From Aquilaria yunnanensis (lineage: Eukaryota; Streptophyta; Magnoliopsida; Malvales; Thymelaeaceae): 64,000 bases of DNA. The stretch lies in contig CM077597.1 in the NCBI GenBank assembly GCA_039654915.1, positions 61,656,001 to 61,720,000 of the forward strand, given 5' to 3'. The notes beneath the pieces are model-generated. The model did not search any database and was not told the origin of the DNA. It was given only the letters and a program-made list of their open reading frames with translations. Below, one piece after another: positions 1-9,240 of the stretch. The translations under genes and the position numbers were made by a program. Every line of letters starts with the position of its first letter. Positions within the stretch are counted from its first letter, which is position 1.

Positions 1-584
1 ATTTCTGCAGGTCTGATGGCCAAGCGTGTCAGACTGAGCGGCGCGTCTCCATTTCTCAGGGATGTCAAACGACGTGTCCCAATCAGGAGGCGTGTCCCGG
101 TTTTCCAGGCACGTTTGGGGAGGCACGTCCCCCATTTCTGCGCAGCGGTTGACACGTGGCTTCTTGCCATTGGAGGAGAGGCGCGTCATTTACAGAGGGC
201 GCGCCTTTTCGGGTGCAGCGGGCAGTTACGGCGACGGTTCGCCTCCAATGGGTACTTATGATGTTTTTTCGGTTACCCACCTTTGGCCTATAAATAGCCC
301 ATTCTATCATAAGTCCCATTTACTGTTTTTCTGCTCTTTTTCTGCTCTGCCCTCTGTTCTTGCGTTTTATCTTGCTTTCTGTGGCGGAGCTTCTTTAATC
401 AGAGCTTTTTCCAACCAACTTTCACGACGGCGTCCTCCGGCAAATCTTTTGGTGGGTTTTGATTTCCAGAGTACTTGATTCCTCTGTTTTTCTGAGTTTT
501 TCTGGAAAACTGCTGTTTTTTTCCAAACTCGTCTTCTGAGTTTTTTCTGGAAACTATTTTCTTTTCCATCTCAAACTCTTTTTC
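1..584 (+). promoter_or_regulatory. Promoter and 5' leader of the antisense gene in Tat element 1
   Basis: No open gene is seen here. A TATA box (TATAAATA, 289-296) lies 296 bases before the ATG at 585, and a CACGTG G-box core at 153-158. Bases about 37-138 hold several spaced copies of a degenerate GGCGTGTCC/GGCACGTCC motif. The same arrangement recurs ahead of the homologous genes in elements 2 and 3. Promoter activity is inferred from motif and position only. Confidence 0.6.
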
Positions 585-2933
585 ATGTCTGCGATGCCTG
601 TTCCCGAGAGCTGGAAACCTCTTCTGGCCCATCCTTGCTGTACCACCCCCGAAAAACTAGAGAGGTGGAAGAAAAAATTCTTTCTTCCGTCTTACGCTGT
701 GACCAGACTGCCTCGTTCTAGCCATTTTGCTTTTTCAAACCGTGGCGACGAGGTTACCGTCTTCCGAGCCCAACTGAAGGCCGGTCTTCGGTATCCTCCC
801 CCGAAGGTGGTTTGCGAGTTCTGCCAATTCCATGGCATTGCTGTGAACCAGCTTCCCCCGAACGCGTACTGCTACTTTAACGCCTACCTCTGCATGTGTG
901 GCGTGTTCGGGATAGAGCCCCACTTCATTATTTTCGTGCAGTACTACAAGCTCTATGTGGTCCCGAAGGGTGGCTTCTATTTCCTGCTACCTCGGGGATC
1001 CGGGAGCAAAAAATTCACCTTCACCTTCGACACGAAGGACAGCTGGCGGGGGTGGCAGCCTAAGTTCTTTTTCCTCAAGGTGGATAAGAACTGGTCTGAT
1101 GTCCCGACCAGGTGGGCTCAGGGAGTGCTGAACGCAGACGTCGTCGATCCGAGGATGTTGCTGACCCCACCGTTGGCTTCCGTGTTCGCGGATTTCGACG
1201 CCCGCATTCGGGCAGTCGCTGGCTGGGCTCCCGAGGTCTCTCCTCGTGCTCTTTACCCCTTTCCTATCAACTGGAGGTTGATGACCGAAGAAGTCCTTCG
1301 GGAGCTGAAAGTGGTTAAGGAGCACGAGACTGACCTCAATATGCCCGCTCCCGCCATCGCCGGGAAAGACTCCTGGCTGGTCAAGCTCCTTAAGGGGGAG
1401 ACTTCTTTCGAAACTTTTGCCGAAAGTGAGTAATCTTCCATCCCTTTATACTTTTTCCTCGGACTTACGCTGATATTTCTTCTCTTTTTCAGAGATGGGC
1501 GATGGGGCTGCCGCTTATTACAAGGCCCTCTTTTCTGGCCAGGTGGAGAAGGGGGAGCAGACAAAGAAGGCGGCTTCCCGAAGAAGGAAGACGACAGGGG
1601 CGGGACCCTCGGCGAAGCGAGTTAGGAAAGCTCTCCAGTCTCCTCAGCCAGAGCTTTTGGAAGAAGAAGCTGGCGAAGACGCTGGTCTTGTTGAAATCCC
1701 ACCGGCCGAGGTCCCCGCTACTTCCGCCGAGGTGCCTCTTCCCGACCTCGAGGCCCCCAGAAACACTGTAGTGGTAGAAGTACCCACCGCCGAGGAGCGG
1801 TACCGGCAGAAGGGTAAGGGTCTTTCTTCCGAGGGGCCCGAGGATTCCGAGGACACTGTCTCCGAGGTTCCTCCAGGTATGTCTTTAGCCGAAGTTCAGC
1901 TCCTTTTCCTTTCGCGAATTTTTCTTTTGCTCCTAACTTCCTTCTCACTTTCAGGGGATCCTCTTACTGTTGGCTGGAGGGCCATTCATGAGAGGAAACG
2001 GGCCCTACGTGATGCCACAATCCCTGAGGGGAAGATCCCCTTGGAGCCCTTTTGGACAATTACGGAGGATATGAATCTGTTCTCCGACGATTGTCCGAAG
2101 ATGACCAAAGAGATTTGGAAGGGGATGACCACTGATGCCTCCTTCCGGGCCATTGCGGCGGCTCACCCGGGGGATAATACCCTCGCCGCAAAAGTCACCG
2201 AGCATGCTGCTCAGGTATAGTCTTTACACTTTTTTCCTCAATTTTCTAAGTGTTTAGACTTGTACTAACCTGGACTTTTGCCTTGCCGTAGCTGCTGGAG
2301 TACGCTGGTTATCTCCGAGTTCGGGTGGCCAGACAGGCTGCCTCCAAGGATGCGACTTCGCGGGAACTCACTGAAGCGAAGGCTTCGCTTGCGAAGGTGA
2401 TCGCCAGCAACCAGCAGCTGACAGCGGATTGTTCTCAGCAACTTGCTGCCGTTCGGGAGGAGTTCTCGAAGAAAAGAGAAGAACTTGAAAAGGACTCCTC
2501 CCGGAAGATTTCCGACCTCGGCGACCAAATAAAGGAGCTGCTTGCCGCCAATGAAGATCTTGTCAAGGACAAGGCTGTTTCCGTCAGTCTTGCGTCGAGG
2601 TTGACGGACGAGAACACTGCTCTCCAAGCCGAGGTCGAGGCTCTGAAGAAGGAGTCCGGAGAGATGCTGGGGATAAGCGAGCTCGAAGAGGAGGTTGCTG
2701 AGCTGAGGGACGAGGTCAATGTCCTTGGCATTCAAAAACGTACTTCTGACGACATGGCCAAGGTCGCCTTTCAGGACGGCTTCTGCCTCGCTCGGCACCA
2801 GGTGCTGCAGAGGTTCCCAGATTTGGACCTCTCTTTTCTGGAGGGCCTAAATATTCCTGAGGGACCTCGGTGGCAGTGGTCCAGGGTCGAGCATCTGAAG
2901 CTTCCTGGTCTTCGTCCACCCGGCTCTCCCTAG
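585..2933 (+). CDS. Antisense extra gene of Tat element 1 (putative gypsy-type transposon domain plus coiled coil), four exons
   Basis: Predicted exons are 585-1425, 1493-1876, 1955-2214 and 2292-2933. All three introns begin GT and end AG, and the joins keep frame, giving about 708 residues. The first exon (about residues 20-210) resembles the plant 'putative gypsy type transposon' family (Pfam Transposase_28, recognised from memory): Trp/Phe/Tyr-rich, with the segments KKFFLPSYAVTRL, PPNAYCYFNAYLCMCGVFGIE and KGGFYFLLPR. The middle (about 280-400) is basic then acidic and low in complexity. The last exon is rich in Glu, Lys and Leu heptads (about 505-650), a likely coiled coil, and ends with a conserved Gln-Asp-Gly-Phe segment. 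The gene converges on gag-pol. Its function is unknown. Homologues with the same plan, but with stops, lie at 19775-22176 and 34686-37217. The start is the first ATG after the leader and matches the start of the element 3 copy. Confidence 0.8.
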
Positions 2934-3049
2934 TTTGCTTTAGGGCTCCTCTTATTTTTCTCCTTCGTGCTCCTTCTTTGGACACTTCTTTTGTAAGGCA
3001 GCGTTTGCTCTAAATGAACAATCTTTTCGGCTAAGTCCTTTCTTGCAAG

Positions 3050-3640
3050 TTTCTTCATTTCCACTGTCCCGAACACGTTCGCTTCAAGAGACTTTCGGAA
3101 AACCTGCAACCAAAGAAACTTTTTACCTTCCTTTGTCCCGAGCGTGCTCGCTCAAGAGACTTTCTGGAAAATTTGCAAAAATTTGGCTAAGTCTTTTGCA
3201 GGCTTTTTGTTTCCTTTTATCCCGAACATGTTCGCTCAAGGGCCTTCGGAAAATCTTTAGCCAAATTTTTCTGTCTTCCTATTGTCCCGAGCATATTTGC
3301 TCAAGGGACTTAGGAAAATCTTCACGAGATTGCTCATTCCCTTTTTCCCGAGCACGTTCGCTCAAGGGTGTTCGGAAATTACCTCTGCTTTTGTTTTCCC
3401 GAGCACGTTCGCTCAAGGGTGTTCGGAAATTACCTCTGCTTTTGTTTTGGCGTGTATTTTTGCGAGATTCTTGCTTTCCCTTTCTCCCGAGCATGTTCGC
3501 TCAAGGGTGTTCGGAAAATTTTCTCTGCACTGATTATGCTGAGTACCTTTGCAAGATTCTTGTTTCCCATTTTTCCCGAGCATAGTGGCTCAAGGGGCTT
3601 CGGGAAGTCACAACCGCTTTTTTCGTGGCGAGCACCTTCG
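3050..3640. repeat. Spacer minisatellite between convergent 3' ends, Tat element 1
   Basis: Eight copies of a roughly 35-base motif of the form CCCGAGCAYGTTCGCTCAAG followed by GGTGTTCGGAAA start near 3068, 3137, 3221, 3285, 3347, 3398, 3485 and 3574. Spacing ranges from 51 to 89 bases. The copies at 3347 and 3398 form a near-exact 51-base tandem duplication. Each motif carries GAGC and GCTC in short inverted order, so a weak hairpin is possible. The array lies between the stop of the antisense gene (2933) and the stop of pol (3742). Short ORFs across it are repeats, not genes. Confidence 0.8.
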
Positions 3641-3741
3641 CGGAAATCTGTCTTGGACAATTTTGGTATACTTGAAAATTTTTCTCAAGACCATTCTGTA
3701 CTTAGAATATTTCTTGTACAACATACTTCTTCCGCTCAACC

Positions 3742-6700
3742 TTAGGCGTAGAATTTTTTCAAGGCATCTGAATGCCAAGTGTTTTTCAATTCTACGCCTT
3801 TGGCGTCGCCAAGCTTGTACACGCCTTTTCGTACTTCGGCGAGGACCAGATAAGGTCCTTCCCAATTTGCGCGAAGTACTCCGTGAGATGGCCTTCGGGG
3901 TGCAAAGTCGGCCTTTCGGAGAACGAGGTCTCCTTTTTTGATTTCTTTTGGCCTGGCTTTTAAGTTGATAGCCGCGGCCACTCTTTGCTGGAAAGCTTTT
4001 CTTCTCAGCTCGGCTATTTCTCTGTGTTCGGCCACAAGGTCGAGCTTGGTTCTCAGGCCGAGGTCGTTTCCGCCTTCATCAAATACTTGCACCCGTATTG
4101 AAGGCTGAACTATGTCTATCGGGATAATGGCCTCTGTTCCGAAGACGAGTGAGAAGGGAGTTTCCCCTGTGGCTCTTCGTGGCGTCGTTCGGTAGCTCCA
4201 CAATACACTTTGGAGTTCTCCTGGCCATTTCCCCTTGGCTTCCCCAAGTCTCTTTTTCAGGCCATCTTTTATGGTCCTGTTTGATACTTCCACCTGCCCA
4301 TTGCTTTGGGGGTGAGCTACTGGGGCGAAGTGCATCTTTATTCCGAGGTCGCTGATGAATTCCTGGAATCCTTTGTCTATGAACTGGGATCCATTATCAG
4401 CTACTAGTACCCTCGGTATGCCAAATCTGCATACGATGTTTTTCCATACGAACTTCTGCACTTCTTTTGCCGAGATAGTTGCTAGTGGTTCTGCCTCTAC
4501 CCACTTTGAGAAATAGTCCACTGCTACCACGCAGAATTTCACGCCTCCGGGCGCTGTGGGGAGTGGCCCAATGAGGTCTATACCCCAGACTGCGAAGGGC
4601 CAAGGATAGTCTGCCGACGTTACCATTTCCGAGGGTATCCTCTGGATTTTTGCATGTCTCTGGCAACTACCGCACTTCTGGACGAACTGCCTTGCGTCCT
4701 TTCTCAGGGTAGGCCAGAAGTATCCTTGGCGGAGTATCACTGCTGCAAGGGCATCAGTTCCAACGTGCGAGCCGCACATGCCTTCGTGGACTTCTTCGAG
4801 GACCATCTCAGTATCCTCTTCGCCCACACATCTCTGCAGCGGATTTGCATATCCTTGCCGATATAACTCTTCACCAATCAGGAAGAATCTTCCGGCACGT
4901 CTTCGCAGTCTTGCAGCATTGCCGGCGTCTTCGGGAAGCTCATTCTCTGCGAGGTATCTCTTTATGGGGTCCTTCCACCCCATTCCCGAGGTCGTTACGC
5001 TTAGCACGGAGATGCTTGGATGGTCTAGCACCTCGGTGTATGTTTTGGACTTTGCTAAGCAATCTGCCTCAGTGTTATTCCGCCGGGGTACATTTTCGAT
5101 CCGTACGGCGTCAAACTCTTGGATGAGTTTTCTTACCAGCTCGTGGTATTTTGCCAAGATGGGGTCCTTCGCCCCATAATCTCCTGCCGTCTGCCGAACT
5201 ACCAGCTGGGAATCGCTGTGAGCCCTTAAGCTTCTCACGCCAATCTTTCTGGCCAAGCGTAATCCCGCTATGAGGGCTTCATACTCAGCCACATTATTGG
5301 TGACGTTGAAGCTGAACTTGATAGCCTTCATCACCTCTAGGCCTTCGGGTCCTCTGATAACTATTCCAGCTCCCTGGTGTTCGGACCCCGAGGCTCCGTC
5401 AACATGCAAGGTCCATTCTGGCTCCCCTTCTTTCGGATCTGAGTGGTTCTCCTCAGTGGTGGGTATTTCGGCGATAAAATCTGCCAATGCTTGGGCTTTT
5501 ATGGCCTTTCGAGGCTCATACGTGATTTCGTGTTCGCCAAGCTCTATGCACCACTTGGAGAGCCTTCCCGAATGATCAACTCTCTTCATGACATCCCGTA
5601 GTGGTAGACTACTTCGGACGATGATGGGGTGAGCCTGGAAATATGGTCGTAGTCTTCTTCCTGCAAGCACCAAGGCGTATATAGCTTTTTGAAGCAAAGG
5701 GTACCTGACTTCGGCGCCATGCAGGGACTTGCTGACATAGTAGACCGGCCATTGTTTCGGCCCTTCTTCTTTTATCAGGACCGAGCTCACGGCCTTTTCT
5801 GTGACGGCGAGGTATAGTACGAGGGGTTCTCCCTCCCGAGGTTGCCGCAGAGTCGGCAGGCTGGCCAGGTAGACTTTGAGTTCTTCCCAGGCCTTTTGGC
5901 AATCTCCTTCCCAGAGATGATTGTTTCTTCCGAGGTCGCCTTCCATCTTTGCTGCCTTTGTGAGGACTTTGAAGAAAGGTCGACACCTATCTCCGTACCT
6001 GGAAATAAACCTGCTCAGAGAGGTTATTCTTCCGGTTAGTCTCTGCACGTCTTTCACTGTGGCAGGAGTTCGGAACTCAAGCAGAGCCTTAATCTTCTCA
6101 GGATTGGCGTCGATGCCTCTTTCGGATACCATGTACCCAAGGAATTTTCCCGACGTCACCCCGAACATACACTTCTCGGGGTTAAGGCGAATCCCGAAGG
6201 CTCTGAGCTTTTGGAAGGTTTCCTCCAAATCTGCAACGTGGTAGCCGGGCAGCTTGCTTTTTACTATCATATCGTCAACATATACTTCCATGTTTCTCCC
6301 CATTTGGTCTTTAAAGACCTTGTTCATCAGTCTCTGGTAGGTGGCTCCTGCATTTTTCAGCCCGAAGGGCATTCTTATATAGCAGTACGTTCCTCCCTCG
6401 GTGATGAAGGCAGTTTTCTCTTCATCTTCCGGGTCCATCCTTATCTGATGGTAGCCGCTGAAGGCATCTAGGAAGCTCAGGAGCCCGTATTCGGCCGTTG
6501 AATCTACCAGCTGATCTATTGGCGGGAGGGGAAATGAGTCTTTCGGGCAAGCATCGTTCAAGTTTCTGAAATCAATGCACATCCGGAGTTTGCTGCTACC
6601 TTCTTTTGTGGCGATGACCACGTTGCTTAACCATTCGGGGTATTTGACCTCCCTGATAACTTCAGCATCCAATAGGCGCTGGACTTCGGTTTTCACAAAG

Positions 6701-9240
6701 TTGCTTTTGTGGGCTGAGATGCTTCGTTTCTTTTGCCTGACAGGTTTTGCTTCCGGGCTTACTTTGAGGCTGTGCTGTATTATGCCAGGGTTCACTCCTG
6801 GCATGTCTTTCGGCGAGTAGGCAAACAGATCTTTATTTTTTAGCAGAAAGGATACAAGATTTTCCTTATCACCTTTGGCCAAGCTCTTCCCTATTCGGGT
6901 AGATTGTCCTGGGACAAGATCTACTGCTTCCGTTTCTGCTTCTGGGGGATCTCCTTCTTTGCCTTTCTCCTGCGCCTTTGCCTCCACCGTTTGTGTAGAG
7001 CTGTTTGCCGGAGCCTTTCGTGTTTTTACAAACACCTTTCTTACCTCGGCTTGGTCGATGAAGACCTCTGCATCTCCATCCTTGGTGGCGAATGTGATAG
7101 TCAAGTACTTCACATCGGGGCGAATGTGCAGGTTCCCCTGAGTCTGCCTTCCAAGGATGGCGTTGTACGAAGACGGGACATCCATGACGATGAATCTTGT
7201 CATTGTGGACGCGTACAACTCAGCTGCTCCGTCTACCGAAGTGCCTTTCATCATCAAAGGGGGGTCGATCCATCCGAGGACGGGTAGTTCGGATGGCCCA
7301 ACGCCGAAGGTGGGCGTGGTGACAGGTTTCAGCTCGCTGCTGGTGATGCCCAGGCTCGGCAGTAAGTGCGAGAATAGGACGTCAGCATTTGAGCCATCAT
7401 CAAGCAACACTCTCTTGACGTCCCAGTTCCCTATTCTCGCCATTATCAGCAGCGGGTCGTCGTGGGGGAAGACGACAGTGGAGCCATCTTTGCGAGCCAA
7501 TTTCTTTGATGGACTTTGGTACTCCATAACAGCAATTTCTCTGGCCTTCCGCTTTCTTTCCGAGGATGGGAGCCCCGTGGTGATGGTTTGGATGACCCCT
7601 ACTGGAGGTGGAAGGCGCCTTTTTGGACTTCTGTTTCTCCGCCTGTCGGAGTCATAGTCCTCGTTTTCGGCCCTCTCTTCCTCCTCTTTTCTGCCTTTAG
7701 GGGAGGGCATCCGCAGATACTTGCGAAGTTGGCCCTGTTTGATCAGCGACTCTATGTACTTCTTCAGCTGGAAGCAGTCTTCGGTGTCATGACCGTGGTC
7801 GCGATGAAACTGGCAGAACTTCTTGGCATTCTTCTTATTATCGGCGGCCATGGCCTTTGGCCGCCGAATCTGCGTCCCTTGCCTTTCCAGCGCCATGAGA
7901 ATGTTGGTCCGTGTCGTGCTCAAGGGTGTGAAACTTTGAGGTTTCTTTCCTCGCATTCGCCGTGGTCGACCTGTGTGTTCAGAAAGATACCGAGCTTGCT
8001 GGCTGGACCCTTCGGCGCGGTGATGATCAGACTTCGGCCCCGCCATCCTCAATTCCTCGGCTGTCATGTGCTGTTCTGCCCTTCGGTAAAATTCTCCGAG
8101 GGTCTCCGGGGGGTCCTTTGAGAACTCGTAGAACAGCTGTGAGTCACGCCGAAGGCCCCGTGTCATAGCGAGGATGCGGATTTCGGGCCGGAAGTCCGGG
8201 ACGCTGAGTGCTTCCCTGTTGAACCGTTCGACATAGTCTCGGATCGTCTCTCCGTTTCTCTGCTCTATGTCGAACATCTGTACAGGCATTTTGGCCGTCG
8301 GCCTGCTCCCAATGAACTGCTGGGTAAAGGCTGTGGACAACTCCTGAAACTCAGTGATAGTCCCTGGGGGCAACGAATTGTACCATGCTGTTGCTGGGCC
8401 CGTGAGGGTGACTTCAAAGCATTTGCACATGGTAGCGTCATCAGCTCCGTGCATTATCATGCTCCGCCTGTACTTCGTCAGATGGGCCTGTGGATCAGTC
8501 CGGCCATCATAGATCTCCAGCCTAGGCACTCTGAAGTCGCCTGGCATAGCTGCCTCAACGACGGTGCGAATAAACGGGGAGCCATCTTCGCATAACGCCC
8601 CCGACAGCCTGTCCCAAACGGGTTTTCTGGTCACTTGCTTTTCCACTCTGTCCAGCCGTGCCAATATCCTTTCCATAAGCGCAGTGGCGCTAGGACCATT
8701 TTCGCGGGAGGGTGATCGACGGCGCCTTTTCGGGGAGCGAGTTCGGCGCGGAGGGGTCAGGGCCCTCGCCTCAGGCGACGAACTGCTTCGCTGTGAGACT
8801 CTCGGTCGCTTGGACCCGGTTTGTCCCACAGGCCGTTTTCCGAGGGCTATATCTTCTGTGGATGATTCTCCGCGAGGATCTCCACTTTCTGAACTGCGGT
8901 GTGTAGACTTGGGGCTTCTCTCCCGAGGGCGTGTTGATGAGGAGGGTTTCTGGGCCTGCGACTGCTGTGGCCATCTTCGGTCGATCTGCTGAGTCATTTC
9001 AGCAACGACCGAGCGCTGAAAGTCCCTCAAGAAGCTCATGGTGATTACCAGAGGGCGGTCCTCCTCGGGCGTAAAAGTCTCTGGGAGTGTCTGCTCAGCA
9101 GCCGGTTGTATCTCAGGCGCGGACGAGGACCTTGGGAGTCCCTTGTCCTTAGAACGCCGAGTCTCAACGACGGCAATCTGCGAGCGGGTTCCCACAGACG
9201 GCGCCAAATGATGGCCCAGGGCCTCATCGTTGTGAGTCAT
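3742..9240 (-). CDS. gag-pol: Gag-pol polyprotein of Tat element 1 (uninterrupted)
   Basis: One 1832-residue frame. Domains: Arg/Ser-rich N-terminus (1-190); gag core (235-400); zinc knuckle CX2HX4HX4C at 476, 479, 484 and 489; retropepsin-like protease with Asp-Gly-Ser at 615-617; reverse transcriptase (about 840-1050) with Tyr-Val-Asp-Asp at 987-990; first RNase H, weakly conserved (about 1130-1250); second RNase H with acidic residues D1280, E1319, D1343 and D1393, the archaeal-type RNase H known in the Tat lineage; integrase with His/Cys zinc site (H1485, H1492, C1523, C1526) and catalytic D1555, D1615, E1651, the last two 35 residues apart. No chromodomain. The protein would supply capsid, processing, cDNA synthesis and integration. 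The ATG at 9240 lies inside the LTR and the frame passes through the primer-binding site; the next in-frame Met is residue 68. No stop or frameshift was found, so recent insertion or continued activity is possible. Confidence 0.93.
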   Translation of the reverse strand: MTHNDEALGHHLAPSVGTRSQIAVVETRRSKDKGLPRSSSAPEIQPAAEQTLPETFTPEEDRPLVITMSFLRDFQRSVVAEMTQQIDRRWPQQSQAQKPSSSTRPRERSPKSTHRSSESGDPRGESSTEDIALGKRPVGQTGSKRPRVSQRSSSSPEARALTPPRRTRSPKRRRRSPSRENGPSATALMERILARLDRVEKQVTRKPVWDRLSGALCEDGSPFIRTVVEAAMPGDFRVPRLEIYDGRTDPQAHLTKYRRSMIMHGADDATMCKCFEVTLTGPATAWYNSLPPGTITEFQELSTAFTQQFIGSRPTAKMPVQMFDIEQRNGETIRDYVERFNREALSVPDFRPEIRILAMTRGLRRDSQLFYEFSKDPPETLGEFYRRAEQHMTAEELRMAGPKSDHHRAEGSSQQARYLSEHTGRPRRMRGKKPQSFTPLSTTRTNILMALERQGTQIRRPKAMAADNKKNAKKFCQFHRDHGHDTEDCFQLKKYIESLIKQGQLRKYLRMPSPKGRKEEEERAENEDYDSDRRRNRSPKRRLPPPVGVIQTITTGLPSSERKRKAREIAVMEYQSPSKKLARKDGSTVVFPHDDPLLIMARIGNWDVKRVLLDDGSNADVLFSHLLPSLGITSSELKPVTTPTFGVGPSELPVLGWIDPPLMMKGTSVDGAAELYASTMTRFIVMDVPSSYNAILGRQTQGNLHIRPDVKYLTITFATKDGDAEVFIDQAEVRKVFVKTRKAPANSSTQTVEAKAQEKGKEGDPPEAETEAVDLVPGQSTRIGKSLAKGDKENLVSFLLKNKDLFAYSPKDMPGVNPGIIQHSLKVSPEAKPVRQKKRSISAHKSNFVKTEVQRLLDAEVIREVKYPEWLSNVVIATKEGSSKLRMCIDFRNLNDACPKDSFPLPPIDQLVDSTAEYGLLSFLDAFSGYHQIRMDPEDEEKTAFITEGGTYCYIRMPFGLKNAGATYQRLMNKVFKDQMGRNMEVYVDDMIVKSKLPGYHVADLEETFQKLRAFGIRLNPEKCMFGVTSGKFLGYMVSERGIDANPEKIKALLEFRTPATVKDVQRLTGRITSLSRFISRYGDRCRPFFKVLTKAAKMEGDLGRNNHLWEGDCQKAWEELKVYLASLPTLRQPREGEPLVLYLAVTEKAVSSVLIKEEGPKQWPVYYVSKSLHGAEVRYPLLQKAIYALVLAGRRLRPYFQAHPIIVRSSLPLRDVMKRVDHSGRLSKWCIELGEHEITYEPRKAIKAQALADFIAEIPTTEENHSDPKEGEPEWTLHVDGASGSEHQGAGIVIRGPEGLEVMKAIKFSFNVTNNVAEYEALIAGLRLARKIGVRSLRAHSDSQLVVRQTAGDYGAKDPILAKYHELVRKLIQEFDAVRIENVPRRNNTEADCLAKSKTYTEVLDHPSISVLSVTTSGMGWKDPIKRYLAENELPEDAGNAARLRRRAGRFFLIGEELYRQGYANPLQRCVGEEDTEMVLEEVHEGMCGSHVGTDALAAVILRQGYFWPTLRKDARQFVQKCGSCQRHAKIQRIPSEMVTSADYPWPFAVWGIDLIGPLPTAPGGVKFCVVAVDYFSKWVEAEPLATISAKEVQKFVWKNIVCRFGIPRVLVADNGSQFIDKGFQEFISDLGIKMHFAPVAHPQSNGQVEVSNRTIKDGLKKRLGEAKGKWPGELQSVLWSYRTTPRRATGETPFSLVFGTEAIIPIDIVQPSIRVQVFDEGGNDLGLRTKLDLVAEHREIAELRRKAFQQRVAAAINLKARPKEIKKGDLVLRKADFAPRRPSHGVLRANWEGPYLVLAEVRKGVYKLGDAKGVELKNTWHSDALKKFYA
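9189..9206 (-). other. Primer-binding site of Tat element 1
   Basis: Minus strand TGGCGCCGTCTGTGGGAA starts two bases after the LTR terminus, the usual place for a tRNA 3'-end complement. The TGGCGCC start is common in Tat and Athila elements. I did not assign the tRNA. Confidence 0.8.

Noticed and set aside
62..478. 138-codon plus-strand ORF at the left edge
   Set aside because: It overlaps the TATA box and leader of the antisense gene, is not conserved in elements 2 or 3, and has no family-like pattern.
3050..3640. Spaced short repeats considered as a CRISPR-like array
   Set aside because: Repeats are degenerate, the spacing varies from 51 to 89 bases, and the site is inside a plant retrotransposon with no cas genes.
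3043..3941. Several ORFs on both strands rich in SRARSLKG-like repeats
   Set aside because: They are translations of the spacer minisatellite and of the reverse strand of the pol end.
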